Positions 55,627 through 64,000 of a stretch of 64,000 nt of DNA are shown here, piece after piece. Source of the stretch: Alteromonas portus (GTDB lineage Bacteria > Pseudomonadota > Gammaproteobacteria > Enterobacterales > Alteromonadaceae); contig NZ_SWCO01000006.1 of NCBI RefSeq assembly GCF_005117025.1, positions 34,858-98,857 of the forward strand, in the 5' to 3' direction. Both the position numbers and the translations under genes were made by a program. The notes beneath the pieces are model-generated. The model saw only the letters and a program-made list of their open reading frames with translations, was not told where the DNA came from and did no database searches. Position 1 is the first letter of the stretch, and each line of letters opens with the position of its first letter.

Positions 55627-57330
55627 ATGCAGTCAGCCCCAATTATTAGCGCTTTCAAACGCGTACTCGGGGAAAGCAACCTTGCCGTTGGAAAACGTCA
55701 GACAGAGCACTACCGAAAAGGGTGGCGATCGGGAGAAGGTGAGGCCTTGGCAGTGCTGTTTCCAAATACGCTTATGCAATACTGGGAAGTGCTTAAAATT
55801 TGCGTTGAATACAACTGCATCATTATTATGCAGGCTGCAAAAACCGGTTTGACCGAAGGTTCTACCCCGAGCGGTGATGATTATGATAGGCCGGTGGTAG
55901 TTATTAACACCTTAGCCATGGACAATATCGTTTTGCTAAACGAAGGGAAGCAAGTGTTAAGTTTTCCAGGGGCGACCTTGTTTAAACTAGAAAAAACCTT
56001 GAAGCCTTTCGGTCGCGCACCACATTCAGTGATTGGCTCATCGTGTTTAGGGGCATCCATCATTGGTGGTGTTGCTAATAACTCAGGGGGGGCGTTAGTT
56101 AAACGAGGCCCCGCTTATACGGAGTTATCACTATTCGCTCAAATAGATGAAAACGGAAAGCTACGGTTGGTTAATCACTTAGGAATAGACTTGGGTGAAA
56201 CACCTGAAGAAATTATCGGTAACCTCGCTTCAGGTAACTTTTCAAAATCACTCCCAGAAACCAGTAAGAAAGCGTCAGCTAGTGATTATGAACAAATAGT
56301 TCGCGATGTTAATGCTGATACGCCTAGTCGCTTTAATGCAGACCCATCAAGGCTTTATGAAGCTAGCGGTTGCGCGGGTAAAATTGCCGTTTTTGCGGTG
56401 CGATTAGATACATTCGAAGTACCAAAAAAAGAACAAACGTTTTATATCGGTACAAACGATGCTGATGTACTTACCCGTATTCGCAGAGACATTCTGTCGA
56501 CATTTGAAAACGTCCCTGAAGTAGGTGAATACCTGCATAGAGAAATGTTTGATATTGCAGATGTGTATGGCAAAGATACGATATTGAGTATTGAACGTTT
56601 AGGCACTGACTCACTACCTAAAATGTTTGCTATTAAAGGGCGGGTGGATGCTGTGTTCAGCAAGCTGCCATTTATGCCACGTTATTTGAGTGACAGAGTC
56701 ATGCAGTTTGGTAGTAAGTTTTTCTCTGACCAAATTCCTTCAACTTTAAGAGCCTACCGCGACAAGTACGAGCACCACCTTATCCTTAAAATGAGTGATG
56801 GCGGTATTGAAGAGGCAGAGACACTATTAGCCAAGCTGTTCACGAAAGAGAAGCTAGATGGTGACTACATTACGTGTAATGAAGAAGAGTCATCTAAAGC
56901 GTTTTTGCTGCGCTTTGCCGCAGCGGGGGCCGCGGTTCGCTATCAAATGCTGCATCACAAACAAGTAGGGGATATTCTTGCGTTAGATATTGCCTTACGC
57001 CGCAATGATGATTTTTGGGTAGAGCGCTTGCCTGAGCACATAGCTAAACATGTTGAAAAGCCACTTTATTACGGGCATTTCTTTTGTCATGTTTTTCATC
57101 AAGATTACATACTAAAAAAGGGCTGCAACGCAAAAAAAGTAAAAGCAGACATGTTGGCACTTTTAGATAGTCGTGGCGCAAAATACCCGGCTGAGCATAA
57201 CGTCGGCCATTTGTATAAAGCAGAGAGTACTCTACAGCAGTTTTACACACAGCTGGACCCTACCAATACCTTTAACCCAGGCATTGGTAAGATGGAGAAG
57301 CACAAACGCAATTGTTCGTGCTGTTTATAA
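55627..57330 (+). CDS. dld: Quinone-dependent D-lactate dehydrogenase
   Basis: A 567-residue FAD enzyme oxidising D-lactate to pyruvate and passing electrons to quinones at the inner membrane. The FAD-binding PCMH domain has LTEGSTPSGDDYDRPVVVIN and GSSCLGASIIGGVANNSGGALVKRGPAYTEL. The C-terminal membrane-binding region includes ADMLALLDSRGAKYPAEHNVGHLY and LDPTNTFNPGIGKMEKHKRN. The length matches E. coli Dld (571). AGGAG precedes ATG 55627. It is convergent with the TPR gene, with 18 bases between. Confidence 0.95.
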   Translation: MQSAPIISAFKRVLGESNLAVGKRQTEHYRKGWRSGEGEALAVLFPNTLMQYWEVLKICVEYNCIIIMQAAKTGLTEGSTPSGDDYDRPVVVINTLAMDNIVLLNEGKQVLSFPGATLFKLEKTLKPFGRAPHSVIGSSCLGASIIGGVANNSGGALVKRGPAYTELSLFAQIDENGKLRLVNHLGIDLGETPEEIIGNLASGNFSKSLPETSKKASASDYEQIVRDVNADTPSRFNADPSRLYEASGCAGKIAVFAVRLDTFEVPKKEQTFYIGTNDADVLTRIRRDILSTFENVPEVGEYLHREMFDIADVYGKDTILSIERLGTDSLPKMFAIKGRVDAVFSKLPFMPRYLSDRVMQFGSKFFSDQIPSTLRAYRDKYEHHLILKMSDGGIEEAETLLAKLFTKEKLDGDYITCNEEESSKAFLLRFAAAGAAVRYQMLHHKQVGDILALDIALRRNDDFWVERLPEHIAKHVEKPLYYGHFFCHVFHQDYILKKGCNAKKVKADMLALLDSRGAKYPAEHNVGHLYKAESTLQQFYTQLDPTNTFNPGIGKMEKHKRNCSCCL

Positions 57331-57348
57331 CTATATGTGAAGAGAGCC

Positions 57349-60162
57349 TTAAAGGCTCTCTAATAATGCTCTAGCCTGCGGACGCCTGAAGAAAGGTCGC
57401 TCTACATTTACTGCATACTCTAGCTCTTTCTTCGCTTCCTCAGTTCTATTCAATTTTGCTAGCGTGTACCCCAAATGATAGCGAATGTTGGGGTCATTGG
57501 CGTCCCTTGCGAAAGCGTCTCTAAGCATTTTAAGACTACCCTCATAATCTCCCTGTAGCGCTTTAATGTGTCCAAATGTGTCTAGTATTTTAGAAGAGTT
57601 AGGCTGTAGCTCATAAGCTTGTCGCGCATAGTTTTTCGCGGTAATTAGCGATTTTTCAATATGCATGATAGCTAAGCGATTAAAAGCTTCTGCTGGATTA
57701 AGTAGGTTGGGCTCTTCAATAAGTTCTTTATAGAGTGCTGTTGATTCCTCGAACTCTTGTATAAAGAAAAGGTACTGAGCCAGCAGATTTTTCGCCAGCA
57801 GGTTATTTTCATTTTCACGAACAAGTTTTCGCGCGGTTTTCAAAAAAACATCAACAAATTGTTCGTTTAATGCGTAGTTGTAGATCGCAATAAATGCCTG
57901 TGCAAAAGCAGCATCCACGTCTAGTGCTTTTTCAAAAGCGTCAATTGCGCTTTCATCATTACCCTTATTCGCAGCTAATCTTCCCTTCAGAAAGTGATAG
58001 ACCGGATTTTCTTGCTGGTTTGCGGGAATGGTCGCTAACAACGACTGTGCTTTATCGTTTTTCTGTAAATCTAACAACAAACTTGTATAGCGCAGGGTAA
58101 CAAATGTGCTCGTGTTGGCTATGTCGTGTGCGCGAGCCATGGCGTTTAACGCGCTATCGTTATTTCCTAAAGCTCGAGTTTGGTCAGCATAGGCGATAAG
58201 CTTTCCGGCATCGTCGTCAATAAAGTTTCTTACAATGCTTAGCGTTTTTTCCGCATCCGCACGTTGATTATTTGATAGCTGAAGCGCAGCTTTACGAAGA
58301 AGGTAGTCAGCATTGTCGAAATCATCTTTTATAAGCAAATCTAAATGATACAGTGCGTTCTTGATGTCGCCTTGTTGCTGGTATAAAGATGAAATACGCT
58401 CTCTAGCACCGATATTCGAAGGATTAAGCGTTAATATATCGAGGTAAATTTGCTTCGCGTCTTCTACGGCGCCCGCTTTGGTTAAATTAAACGCCTTTAG
58501 CATTAAAGTTTCGTTATGCTGAGGGGACAAAGCAAGTAGCTCTTCTACAAGTTGGTTAGATTTATCTACATTCCCTAAACGACTCTCTGTAGCTGCTAAA
58601 TTGAATTTTGCTGGAAAGAGGGTAGGGTTCTGTGCCAGCGCCTTTTCAATATTGGTTTTAGCTTCTTCTAACTGACCTTGTCTAATCAGAATGCCGGCTT
58701 TTAGGTTGTACACTTCAGCTTCATCAGGAAAAAGCTTACTGAGTAAATTTGCACCCTTCAGCGCATTATCGAATTGCTGCGCTTGTAAATTCATTAATGA
58801 ATAAGTGAACAGAAAACCTGCGTTGTCTTTGTAGGTCGGCAAATTCTTTTCAAGAATTGATAGTGCTTCGTCCTGCTTACCTCTGGCAGCCATCAATTTG
58901 ATTTTAAACAGCTGAAGCTTATTTTCATTCGGGTACTTATATTCAAGGTTTTGCAACAGTCGTTCAGCTTTGAACGCTTTGTTTTGGCGAATAAATAAGT
59001 CACCCAGAAGAAGGGCCGAGTCAGGGTCTTCCATCAACGCCTCTTGATGGCGTTCAAGCAGCGCAAGCGCCTGTTTGTCTTGCTGTGTTGCCATATAAAC
59101 TTGGCTTAGCATTAATACAGCCTGTAGATCATCAGGCTCCTGTTGCAAATAGGCATTAAAGTCTTTTGCGGCTGTTTCCAAGTTGTTATTAAAGAAGTTT
59201 GTTAAACCGCTTATGTAGAGCAACATAGGTTGCGAAGTTATGAGCTCAGGGTCAAGCTGTGCCATAAAGTCATTAAGCTCTTTTAGCTTCGTATTATCAA
59301 TAGCTTGTTGGTTGTCTCTGCTTTGCAACCAGCTATTAAGCAAAATGGCCAGAGGATCATTAGGCGTATCTTCAATGATCTCATCAACGAATAGCTTTGC
59401 TGTATCGTAGTCTTTCGCCTCCAAATACAAATCTACTAGATTTCGCAGGGCAATAGGATCGTCTCGGTTAAACGTTAGGGCTTTTTGTAAATGTGCAGTT
59501 GCCGCGTCAGTATCTCCCTGTCGATATGCCAGTTGCCCTTTCAAACGCCATGTTATTGCGTTTTCTGGTTCTAACGACATGGCTTTATTGATAAGAGAAT
59601 TTGCTTTAGATAAATCTTCATTTTGAAGGGCAATAGAGGCTAGACCGTTAATGGCAGGTACGAAGTCTGGCGTACGGGAAACGATAGTGTTGTAGTCGCG
59701 TAAGGCGCACTGCTCGTCTTCTAATCTAATACACGCGGTTGCATGAATCATTAACCATTCGCGCTCTGCGTCACCTGACAACTTGTTCAAATCTGAAAAG
59801 TCTACAATTTCCTTATACCTGTTTAAGAAAAGCCAAGTGTTGCCCAGCGGCTCTGCCAGAAGGTTGATATCTGCCCCCATTTCTAGCGCTTCCACAAATT
59901 CCATTTCGGCTGCAGTTAAGTAGCCGTTTATAAGCAGTATCTCGCCCATTAGTATTTTAGCAGCTAGATTTTCAGGATCTTTTTGTAAGCTGTTTTTAAG
60001 GTGAACGTAGGATTCATCGTATTCGTTTTGATTAAATGCGGCGAGCGCTTTTTCGTAATCTTCTGATGTAGTTGCGAAACTGTTGAATGCGATTAAAGAA
60101 GAGGCAACTGTAGATATAATAGCGCGATGTACAATTCGCTTTTTATTATTAAAAAAATCCAT
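57349..60162 (-). CDS. prsT: PrsT-type TPR-repeat protein of the exosortase (PEP-CTERM) system
   Basis: A 937-residue protein with a signal-peptide-like N-terminus (HRAIISTVASSLIAFNSFA at residues 11-29) and then some twenty tandem TPR units, for example FNQNEYDESYVHLKNSLQKDP and GRLAANKGNDESAIDAFEKA. Length, layout and the adjoining sorting-signal proteins match the XrtA/PEP-CTERM-associated TPR lipoprotein family PrsT. No clear lipobox Cys is present, so lipidation is doubtful. Its role, probably in polysaccharide or sorted-protein export, is inferred. It has the same orientation as the two sorted proteins upstream. Confidence 0.75.
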   Translation of the reverse strand: MDFFNNKKRIVHRAIISTVASSLIAFNSFATTSEDYEKALAAFNQNEYDESYVHLKNSLQKDPENLAAKILMGEILLINGYLTAAEMEFVEALEMGADINLLAEPLGNTWLFLNRYKEIVDFSDLNKLSGDAEREWLMIHATACIRLEDEQCALRDYNTIVSRTPDFVPAINGLASIALQNEDLSKANSLINKAMSLEPENAITWRLKGQLAYRQGDTDAATAHLQKALTFNRDDPIALRNLVDLYLEAKDYDTAKLFVDEIIEDTPNDPLAILLNSWLQSRDNQQAIDNTKLKELNDFMAQLDPELITSQPMLLYISGLTNFFNNNLETAAKDFNAYLQQEPDDLQAVLMLSQVYMATQQDKQALALLERHQEALMEDPDSALLLGDLFIRQNKAFKAERLLQNLEYKYPNENKLQLFKIKLMAARGKQDEALSILEKNLPTYKDNAGFLFTYSLMNLQAQQFDNALKGANLLSKLFPDEAEVYNLKAGILIRQGQLEEAKTNIEKALAQNPTLFPAKFNLAATESRLGNVDKSNQLVEELLALSPQHNETLMLKAFNLTKAGAVEDAKQIYLDILTLNPSNIGARERISSLYQQQGDIKNALYHLDLLIKDDFDNADYLLRKAALQLSNNQRADAEKTLSIVRNFIDDDAGKLIAYADQTRALGNNDSALNAMARAHDIANTSTFVTLRYTSLLLDLQKNDKAQSLLATIPANQQENPVYHFLKGRLAANKGNDESAIDAFEKALDVDAAFAQAFIAIYNYALNEQFVDVFLKTARKLVRENENNLLAKNLLAQYLFFIQEFEESTALYKELIEEPNLLNPAEAFNRLAIMHIEKSLITAKNYARQAYELQPNSSKILDTFGHIKALQGDYEGSLKMLRDAFARDANDPNIRYHLGYTLAKLNRTEEAKKELEYAVNVERPFFRRPQARALLESL

Positions 60163-60208
60163 ATAAACCTTCGAAACTTAGCCTAGCCACTGGCTTAAAA
60201 ATAGCATA

Positions 60209-60232
60209 AAAAAAGGTGGCCTAAGCCACCTT
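60209..60232 (-). terminator. Terminator after the first sorted protein gene
   Basis: AAGGTGGC/GCCACCTT with a CTAA loop; on the minus strand a long T-run follows. It would end the transcript of the gene at 60268-61218, so the TPR gene downstream probably has its own promoter. Confidence 0.85.
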
Positions 60233-60267
60233 CTAAAGATACGTGTTTTCTAAACGTTTTTAAACAA

Positions 60268-61218
60268 TTAAACGCGACGCTTACGTCTATAAAGAACAAG
60301 GCCCAAACCTAAGCTCATTAGTGCAAGGGCACCTGGTTCGCTTACTTGCGTAGGTGGTGGCGTTGTTTGTTGTTCTACCCCAATGGAAAGTGACGATAGT
60401 TTAAAACCTACATCGTTGATAGACCCGCTCGCACTTTGGTCGAATATAGTATTATAGGCGCCAACAAGCCAATACTTAGCGGCGGTTAGGTTCTTTGTGA
60501 ATGAAGATTCGTAATAGTTTTCTGCGTTTTTCGTTTCGCTAATGTCGAAATGGCCGAGTGCGCCAGCAATTACTGTGTCATTCACATTTGACCAAGTAAA
60601 CTCGTTACCGCTGGAAAATAAGGAGTTTGAACTGAGTCCAGCAACAGTTACGTCGTTAGTTTCTCCACCATCGTTGTAATTCGCAGAAAAAGTAGCACCA
60701 GTTAGAACGACTTCTTGGTCGAAAGATAATAAGAACATGTCAAAATCTCTCAAACCTTCTTCGTTGTAGTTATCAACTGAATGTGCTTCTTCCGAGCCAA
60801 CCCATTTACCTTTGCGACTTTTATAGTACCAAGAACTATCTTTATTAGTAATACCATACCCGTATGCTTCAGTGCCTGAAATACAAGAGCCATTGCTTAC
60901 GCTGCAATTAGTGTAGCCTTCCATAGAAGCTTGTTGTATGGTTTCATCTTCATCCCCTTCTTGCCAATTGTTATCGGCGTACCAGGTTACATTACTTCCA
61001 GTATCACTCCATGCGGTAACTGAAACTTTTACGTTAATGCCGTCGATTAAAATGCCTTGAGATGCATCTGTACTCGTGAAAATATTTGTGGTACGAGTAG
61101 TTCCAGTGCCGTTTACAAGGGTGTAAGTAGCTTCATCTAATGCTTTGTCATTAGCATATATGTTGGCATTTAACGTTAGGAACAAGAGGGAAGTGCTTAA
61201 AAACTGCTTTAATTTCAT
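60268..61218 (-). CDS. Exosortase-dependent surface protein (XDP1-like), copy 1
   Basis: A 316-residue secreted protein. There is an N-terminal signal peptide (FLSTSLLFLTLNANIYA) and a C-terminal 25-residue sorting tail at 292-316: VSEPG, a hydrophobic stretch, then the Arg/Lys cluster YRRKRRV. This is the PEP-CTERM type signal recognised by exosortases. The mature part is rich in Ser, Thr, Asp and Asn, with two Cys in NCSVSNGSCISG. It shares landmarks FDMFLLSFD, VVLTGATFS and YWLVGAYNTIF with the neighbour gene, so they are paralogues. Surface location is inferred; no enzymatic motif was seen. Confidence 0.85.
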   Translation of the reverse strand: MKLKQFLSTSLLFLTLNANIYANDKALDEATYTLVNGTGTTRTTNIFTSTDASQGILIDGINVKVSVTAWSDTGSNVTWYADNNWQEGDEDETIQQASMEGYTNCSVSNGSCISGTEAYGYGITNKDSSWYYKSRKGKWVGSEEAHSVDNYNEEGLRDFDMFLLSFDQEVVLTGATFSANYNDGGETNDVTVAGLSSNSLFSSGNEFTWSNVNDTVIAGALGHFDISETKNAENYYESSFTKNLTAAKYWLVGAYNTIFDQSASGSINDVGFKLSSLSIGVEQQTTPPPTQVSEPGALALMSLGLGLVLYRRKRRV

Positions 61219-61326
61219 TTTTTGACCACAAATACTACGAAAATAATATTTATGCTAAGCATTAAATGTGCCATTGCGTAAGGTATTGATTTTTATGTGT
61301 TTTATTAGGGTCTCTGTTGGCGCGAG

Positions 61327-61360
61327 TAAAAAAAACTGACAGGTTGTACCACCTGTCAGT
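61327..61360 (-). terminator. Terminator after the second sorted protein gene
   Basis: ACTGACAGGT/ACCTGTCAGT is a perfect 10-bp stem with a 6-base loop; the minus strand continues into an 8-base T-run. It ends the gene at 61380-62318. Confidence 0.9.
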
Positions 61361-61379
61361 GATCTAAAGTCTAATTTCT

Positions 61380-62318
61380 TCAAATGGCTTTTTTACGGCG
61401 CCACATTACGAAGAGGGAACAAGCCATAAGTAACCCGATAGTTCCAGGCTCAGACACTTCGGTTGTATCCGGTGTACCCATTGTTTCTGTAACAGAGAAA
61501 CCAATATTGGCAAGTTTAAACGCGTCGTTACCCACTCTTCCGTCAATATTTCCAAATACAGTGTTGTATGCACCAACTAACCAATATTGCGCTGATTCAG
61601 TAAACGTAAAATCTGCGCGGTGATCTAAATATTCACAACTCTCAATATCAAACGAAGCTGACGTTAGGGCATCAGCAACAGTATCACTCCATGTGTTAAC
61701 GCCAGACGTTAGTTTAGAGGTGTTACTTAGCGCGGCTACAGACACCTGACTATCGCTACTGCTATATAGCCAAGAGAAGCTGGCACCGGTTAGTGTTACC
61801 GCAGAGTCGAAAGATAGCAAAATAAAATCGTAATCTCGTTCTACGTTTGTAAACCTGTAGTCTTTCGAATTGTCGCTTCCGCTTGAGAAGTAATTTAAAT
61901 TATCAATGGCGTGGTCAGAATAACCTTTGTAATTCGCCTCATCGCTATTTGTAACGCCATACCCCCACTTATCAGAAATTTTTTCCAACTCGGCGCCAAC
62001 AACGGTCTCTCCCGTTATACCTTGTGTATCAGAAAAAGCCGACATATTTATATTCAGCCCATCTATTTGAACAATAGAGTCATTCGCCAGGGAGTTTTGG
62101 GTTACTTTGTTATCTACCAAATCATAATTGTATTCACCAAGTGGTGAATTACATACATCATTCTGTTCTGTAGTTTGGTTTGACGATCCGCAATGTGAAT
62201 AGCTCTGCTTGGTATAATGGTATGTAGCAGATACAGTGCTAGCGTTCAGACTAGATAGCAATGCTGTAGAAAGAATCAGTATAGATTGTAAAGAAAACGA
62301 CTTGTGAAGTAATCGCAT
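61380..62318 (-). CDS. Exosortase-dependent surface protein (XDP1-like), copy 2
   Basis: A 312-residue paralogue of the adjacent protein. A signal peptide (SILILSTALLSSLNASTVSA) leads into a Ser/Asp/Asn-rich mature part. The C-terminal sorting tail (288-312) is VSEPG, a hydrophobic stretch, then WRRKKAI, the same length as in copy 1. Shared landmarks are YDFILLSFD, AVTLTGASFSW and YWLVGAYNTVFG. Four or five Cys occur (HCGSS, NDVCNSP, IESCEYL), more than in copy 1. The pair probably arose by duplication with strong divergence. The 161-base gap between them holds a terminator. Confidence 0.85.
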   Translation of the reverse strand: MRLLHKSFSLQSILILSTALLSSLNASTVSATYHYTKQSYSHCGSSNQTTEQNDVCNSPLGEYNYDLVDNKVTQNSLANDSIVQIDGLNINMSAFSDTQGITGETVVGAELEKISDKWGYGVTNSDEANYKGYSDHAIDNLNYFSSGSDNSKDYRFTNVERDYDFILLSFDSAVTLTGASFSWLYSSSDSQVSVAALSNTSKLTSGVNTWSDTVADALTSASFDIESCEYLDHRADFTFTESAQYWLVGAYNTVFGNIDGRVGNDAFKLANIGFSVTETMGTPDTTEVSEPGTIGLLMACSLFVMWRRKKAI

Positions 62319-62694
62319 AGCTACTTTCCTTTATATAAAGCACATTGTGCTTCCAGTACTGACTTAATAAACATTGCGTATTCTGATATGCACAAATTTT
62401 GAGTAGTACCTAATTTCAACATGGGCTTGTATGATATATGAACGGTGAGCTATTTAAGGTATGTTGCCGTATACCTAGTTATTGGTGTGTGGCGAGTTAA
62501 CACCTTTCTCTGCACTTGAGCAGTTGAGGTAAGACGCAGACGCTTTGGTATGAGTACTGAGTTTAATGTAAATCTCAAAGCATTTTTGATGTTAGGTTAA
62601 GTAAAGTCTCAAGGCGTAATCTTTACTTTGCTATGCGTTCCTAGATATCTATGAAATAATTAACGCAATTGTATATGTAGAAGTATGAGGACAT
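62319..62694. other. Intergenic region between XDP1-like copy 2 and pssA
   Basis: About 376 bases between divergent genes. I see no coding frame, terminator or RNA gene. It should carry the promoters of the sorted protein (minus) and pssA (plus); none is strong enough to name. Confidence 0.5.
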
Positions 62695-63498
62695 ATGTCT
62701 GAACAAAAACGTAAAGGGATATACTTACTTCCCAACTTATTAACAACAGCAGGTTTGTTTTCTGGTTTCTTTGCTGTTGTATCATCAATGAACGGTCGCT
62801 TTGAAGCTGCAGCGGTTGCTATATTTGTCGCGATGATTTTTGATGGACTGGACGGACGCGTAGCTCGAATGACAAATACGCAAAGTGATTTCGGCGCAGA
62901 GTATGACTCTATGGCCGATATGGTCTCTTTTGGTATGGCACCTGCGCTTGTTGCTTATAATTGGGGATTAACAGAACTAGGCAAGTTAGGTTGGTTAGCT
63001 GCATTTGTATATGTAGCCGGTGCAGCATTGCGTCTAGCTCGCTTCAATACACAGGTTGGCATCGCTGATAAGCGTTTCTTCCAAGGTCTTGCTAGTCCAG
63101 CGGCAGCGGCAGTTGTATCCGGTCTTGTTTGGGTTGGTGTCGAGTATGATGCAGTAGGGACTGACTACGGATTAATTGTGGCCGCAGTAACTGGTTTAGC
63201 TGGCTTACTTATGGTGAGTAACTTTAAGTATAATTCTTTCAAAGAAGTTAACTGGCATGGCAAGGTTCCATTCGTTGGCCTTCTATTAGTGCTTTTAATA
63301 TTCGTTGTTGTTGCAACAGAGCCAGCGCTTGTACTATTTTTAGTATTTGCTTTGTATGCACTGGCAGGGCCTATCAATACTTTCCGCACGGTAGAGAAAG
63401 TGACTTTAGATGACGTGGTAGGCGATCACGAAGAAGACGCGGACTTCAATGCTGATAAAAAGAACCAAAGCGAAAGTGAAGACGTTTCTAAGCAGTAA
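62695..63498 (+). CDS. pssA: CDP-diacylglycerol-serine O-phosphatidyltransferase
   Basis: A 267-residue membrane enzyme making phosphatidylserine, of the CDP-alcohol phosphotransferase type. The catalytic motif D-G-x2-D-G-x2-A-R-x8-G-x3-D-x3-D is present in FDGLDGRVARMTNTQSDFGA and EYDSMADMVSFG. Several membrane helices follow, and the C-terminus is acidic (DDVVGDHEEDADFN). AUG 62695 is preceded by GAGGA. This is the Gram-positive/pssA-II type, not the E. coli phospholipase-D-like enzyme. It is followed by two hairpins. Confidence 0.93.
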   Translation: MSEQKRKGIYLLPNLLTTAGLFSGFFAVVSSMNGRFEAAAVAIFVAMIFDGLDGRVARMTNTQSDFGAEYDSMADMVSFGMAPALVAYNWGLTELGKLGWLAAFVYVAGAALRLARFNTQVGIADKRFFQGLASPAAAAVVSGLVWVGVEYDAVGTDYGLIVAAVTGLAGLLMVSNFKYNSFKEVNWHGKVPFVGLLLVLLIFVVVATEPALVLFLVFALYALAGPINTFRTVEKVTLDDVVGDHEEDADFNADKKNQSESEDVSKQ

Positions 63499-63519
63499 GT
63501 AGGCAGTTCTAGTCTTTAT

Positions 63520-63539
63520 GAAAAGAGGGAAACCTCTTT
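63520..63539 (+). terminator. Small hairpin after pssA
   Basis: AAAAGAGG/CCTCTTTT with a GAAA loop, 21 bases after the stop. The T-run is short, so this is probably a first weak terminator. Confidence 0.6.
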
Positions 63540-63598
63540 TAGTGTTATTAAACAGAGCTCTTTTCCATAATTCTGCCTGCATAATAAACGAATAGAGT

Positions 63599-63626
63599 GA
63601 AAAGCGACCGAATGGTCGCTTTTTTT
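63599..63626 (+). terminator. Strong terminator upstream of the rrn promoters
   Basis: AAAGCGACC/GGTCGCTTT with a GAAT loop and a T-run separates pssA from the rrn promoters. Confidence 0.9.
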
Positions 63627-63646
63627 GTATTTATTTAAAATAAGTG

Positions 63647-63674
63647 TTGACGTGAGCGCTCATTTCCCTAAAAT
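63647..63674 (+). promoter_or_regulatory. rrn promoter P1
   Basis: TTGACG (63647-63652), a 16-base spacer and TAAAAT (63669-63674), followed by a GC-rich discriminator GCGCATCCGC typical of stringently controlled rRNA promoters. Confidence 0.75.
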
Positions 63675-63798
63675 GCGCATCCGCTTCGGGGGAAAAGCAA
63701 AACAGCAACCCTCCTGAAGTAAGTCTCTACTAACTGCATAGGCCAGTAAAGACGGGAGTTTAGAAGAAACGCTTCAGGAAATAAATTTTCAAAAAGTG

Positions 63799-63826
63799 TT
63801 GACAACGAAAACTTCCAGCGTATAAT
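63799..63826 (+). promoter_or_regulatory. rrn promoter P2
   Basis: Perfect TTGACA (63799-63804), a 16-base spacer and perfect TATAAT (63821-63826), then GCGCACCTC. It lies 152 bases after P1, giving the two-promoter rrn layout. Confidence 0.9.
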
Positions 63827-63879
63827 GCGCACCTCACTCGAACAGGGTGAGTCACTAAGAAGCAACGGCTTCTAGTGAA

Positions 63880-63909
63880 TTGCGGCGAAGCCGCAACGTT
63901 CTTTAACAA
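63880..63909 (+). promoter_or_regulatory. rrn leader antitermination signal (boxB-like hairpin and boxA)
   Basis: TTGCGGC-GAA-GCCGCAA (63880-63896) is a short hairpin. GTTCTTTAACAA at 63898-63909 matches the boxA consensus TGCTCTTTAACA with few changes. This is where NusB/NusE, encoded in part at 35702, would load. Confidence 0.8.
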
Positions 63910-63979
63910 TTTAGACAAGACAATCTGTGTGGGCACTCGTTAAGAGTGTCACAACGACGATTCATATTTCGATATATTT

Positions 63980-64000
63980 AATTGAAGAGTTTGATCATGG
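63980..64000 (+). rRNA. rrs: 16S ribosomal RNA, 5' end (continues beyond window)
   Basis: AATTGAAGAGTTTGATCATGG is the universal 5' end of bacterial 16S rRNA. Only about 21 bases are present. The exact first base is set by analogy with E. coli and may be off by one or two. Confidence 0.95.

Overview
The window is chromosomal DNA of a marine gammaproteobacterium of the Alteromonadales, most likely Alteromonas or a close relative. This is inferred from moderate GC content, conserved gammaproteobacterial gene neighbourhoods (nadB/rpoE-rseABC, lepA-lepB-rnc-era, ribD-ribE-ribBX-ribH-nusB-thiL-pgpA, xseB-ispA-dxs), a PomAB-type flagellar stator, an exosortase-sorted protein pair and a 16S rRNA start at the right edge. 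Most of the window is core housekeeping sequence. I found no insertion sequences, prophage, CRISPR arrays or tRNA genes.

Layout. 1-3323: type IV pilus minor pilins (a PilV-like fragment cut by the window edge, PilX-like, PilW-like and FimT on the minus strand, a small plus-strand pilin, and a second FimT/GspH). 3.8-8.5 kb: nadE-glnB, an SlyD-type isomerase, ygfZ, then sdhE-ygfX and a MaoC-like hydratase. 8.8-13.7 kb: nadB divergent from the envelope-stress operon rpoE-rseA-rseB-rseC, which carries a near-consensus sigma-E promoter. 14-18.3 kb: lepA-lepB-rnc-era with overlapping or abutting genes. 18.5-28.6 kb: pdxH, a TatD hydrolase, ytjB/serB, a large two-PilZ protein, radA, a small PilZ protein and ettA. 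29-37.7 kb: a solitary lpxD, glyA, nrdR, and the riboflavin/nusB/thiL/pgpA run. 37.8-40.9 kb: dxs-ispA-xseB. 41.3-43 kb: pomA-pomB, with a FliA-like promoter.

43-49.8 kb holds a photo-oxidative-stress type module. A five-gene minus-strand operon (NTF2-like, SDR, FAD amine-oxidase-like, DUF1365, Cfa-like methyltransferase) faces a LON-domain gene and an ECF sigma/ChrR zinc-cupin anti-sigma pair. 49.9-57.3 kb: bamD, rluD-pgeF, clpB with a heat-shock-like promoter, and dld. 57.3-62.3 kb: an exosortase-associated block of a 937-residue TPR protein of PrsT type and two paralogous proteins with C-terminal VSEPG sorting tails; no exosortase gene is in the window. 62.7-64 kb: pssA, then an rrn operon leader with two tandem promoters, a boxB/boxA-like antitermination signal and the first ~20 bases of 16S rRNA.

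The least ordinary parts are the exosortase block, the ECF-ChrR lipid-modification module, the 842-residue double PilZ protein, the degenerate RibA-like half of RibBX, the isolated lpxD, and several structured intergenic segments (upstream of pdxH, nrdR and ribH). All functional assignments come from motif and neighbourhood reading; no database search was run.
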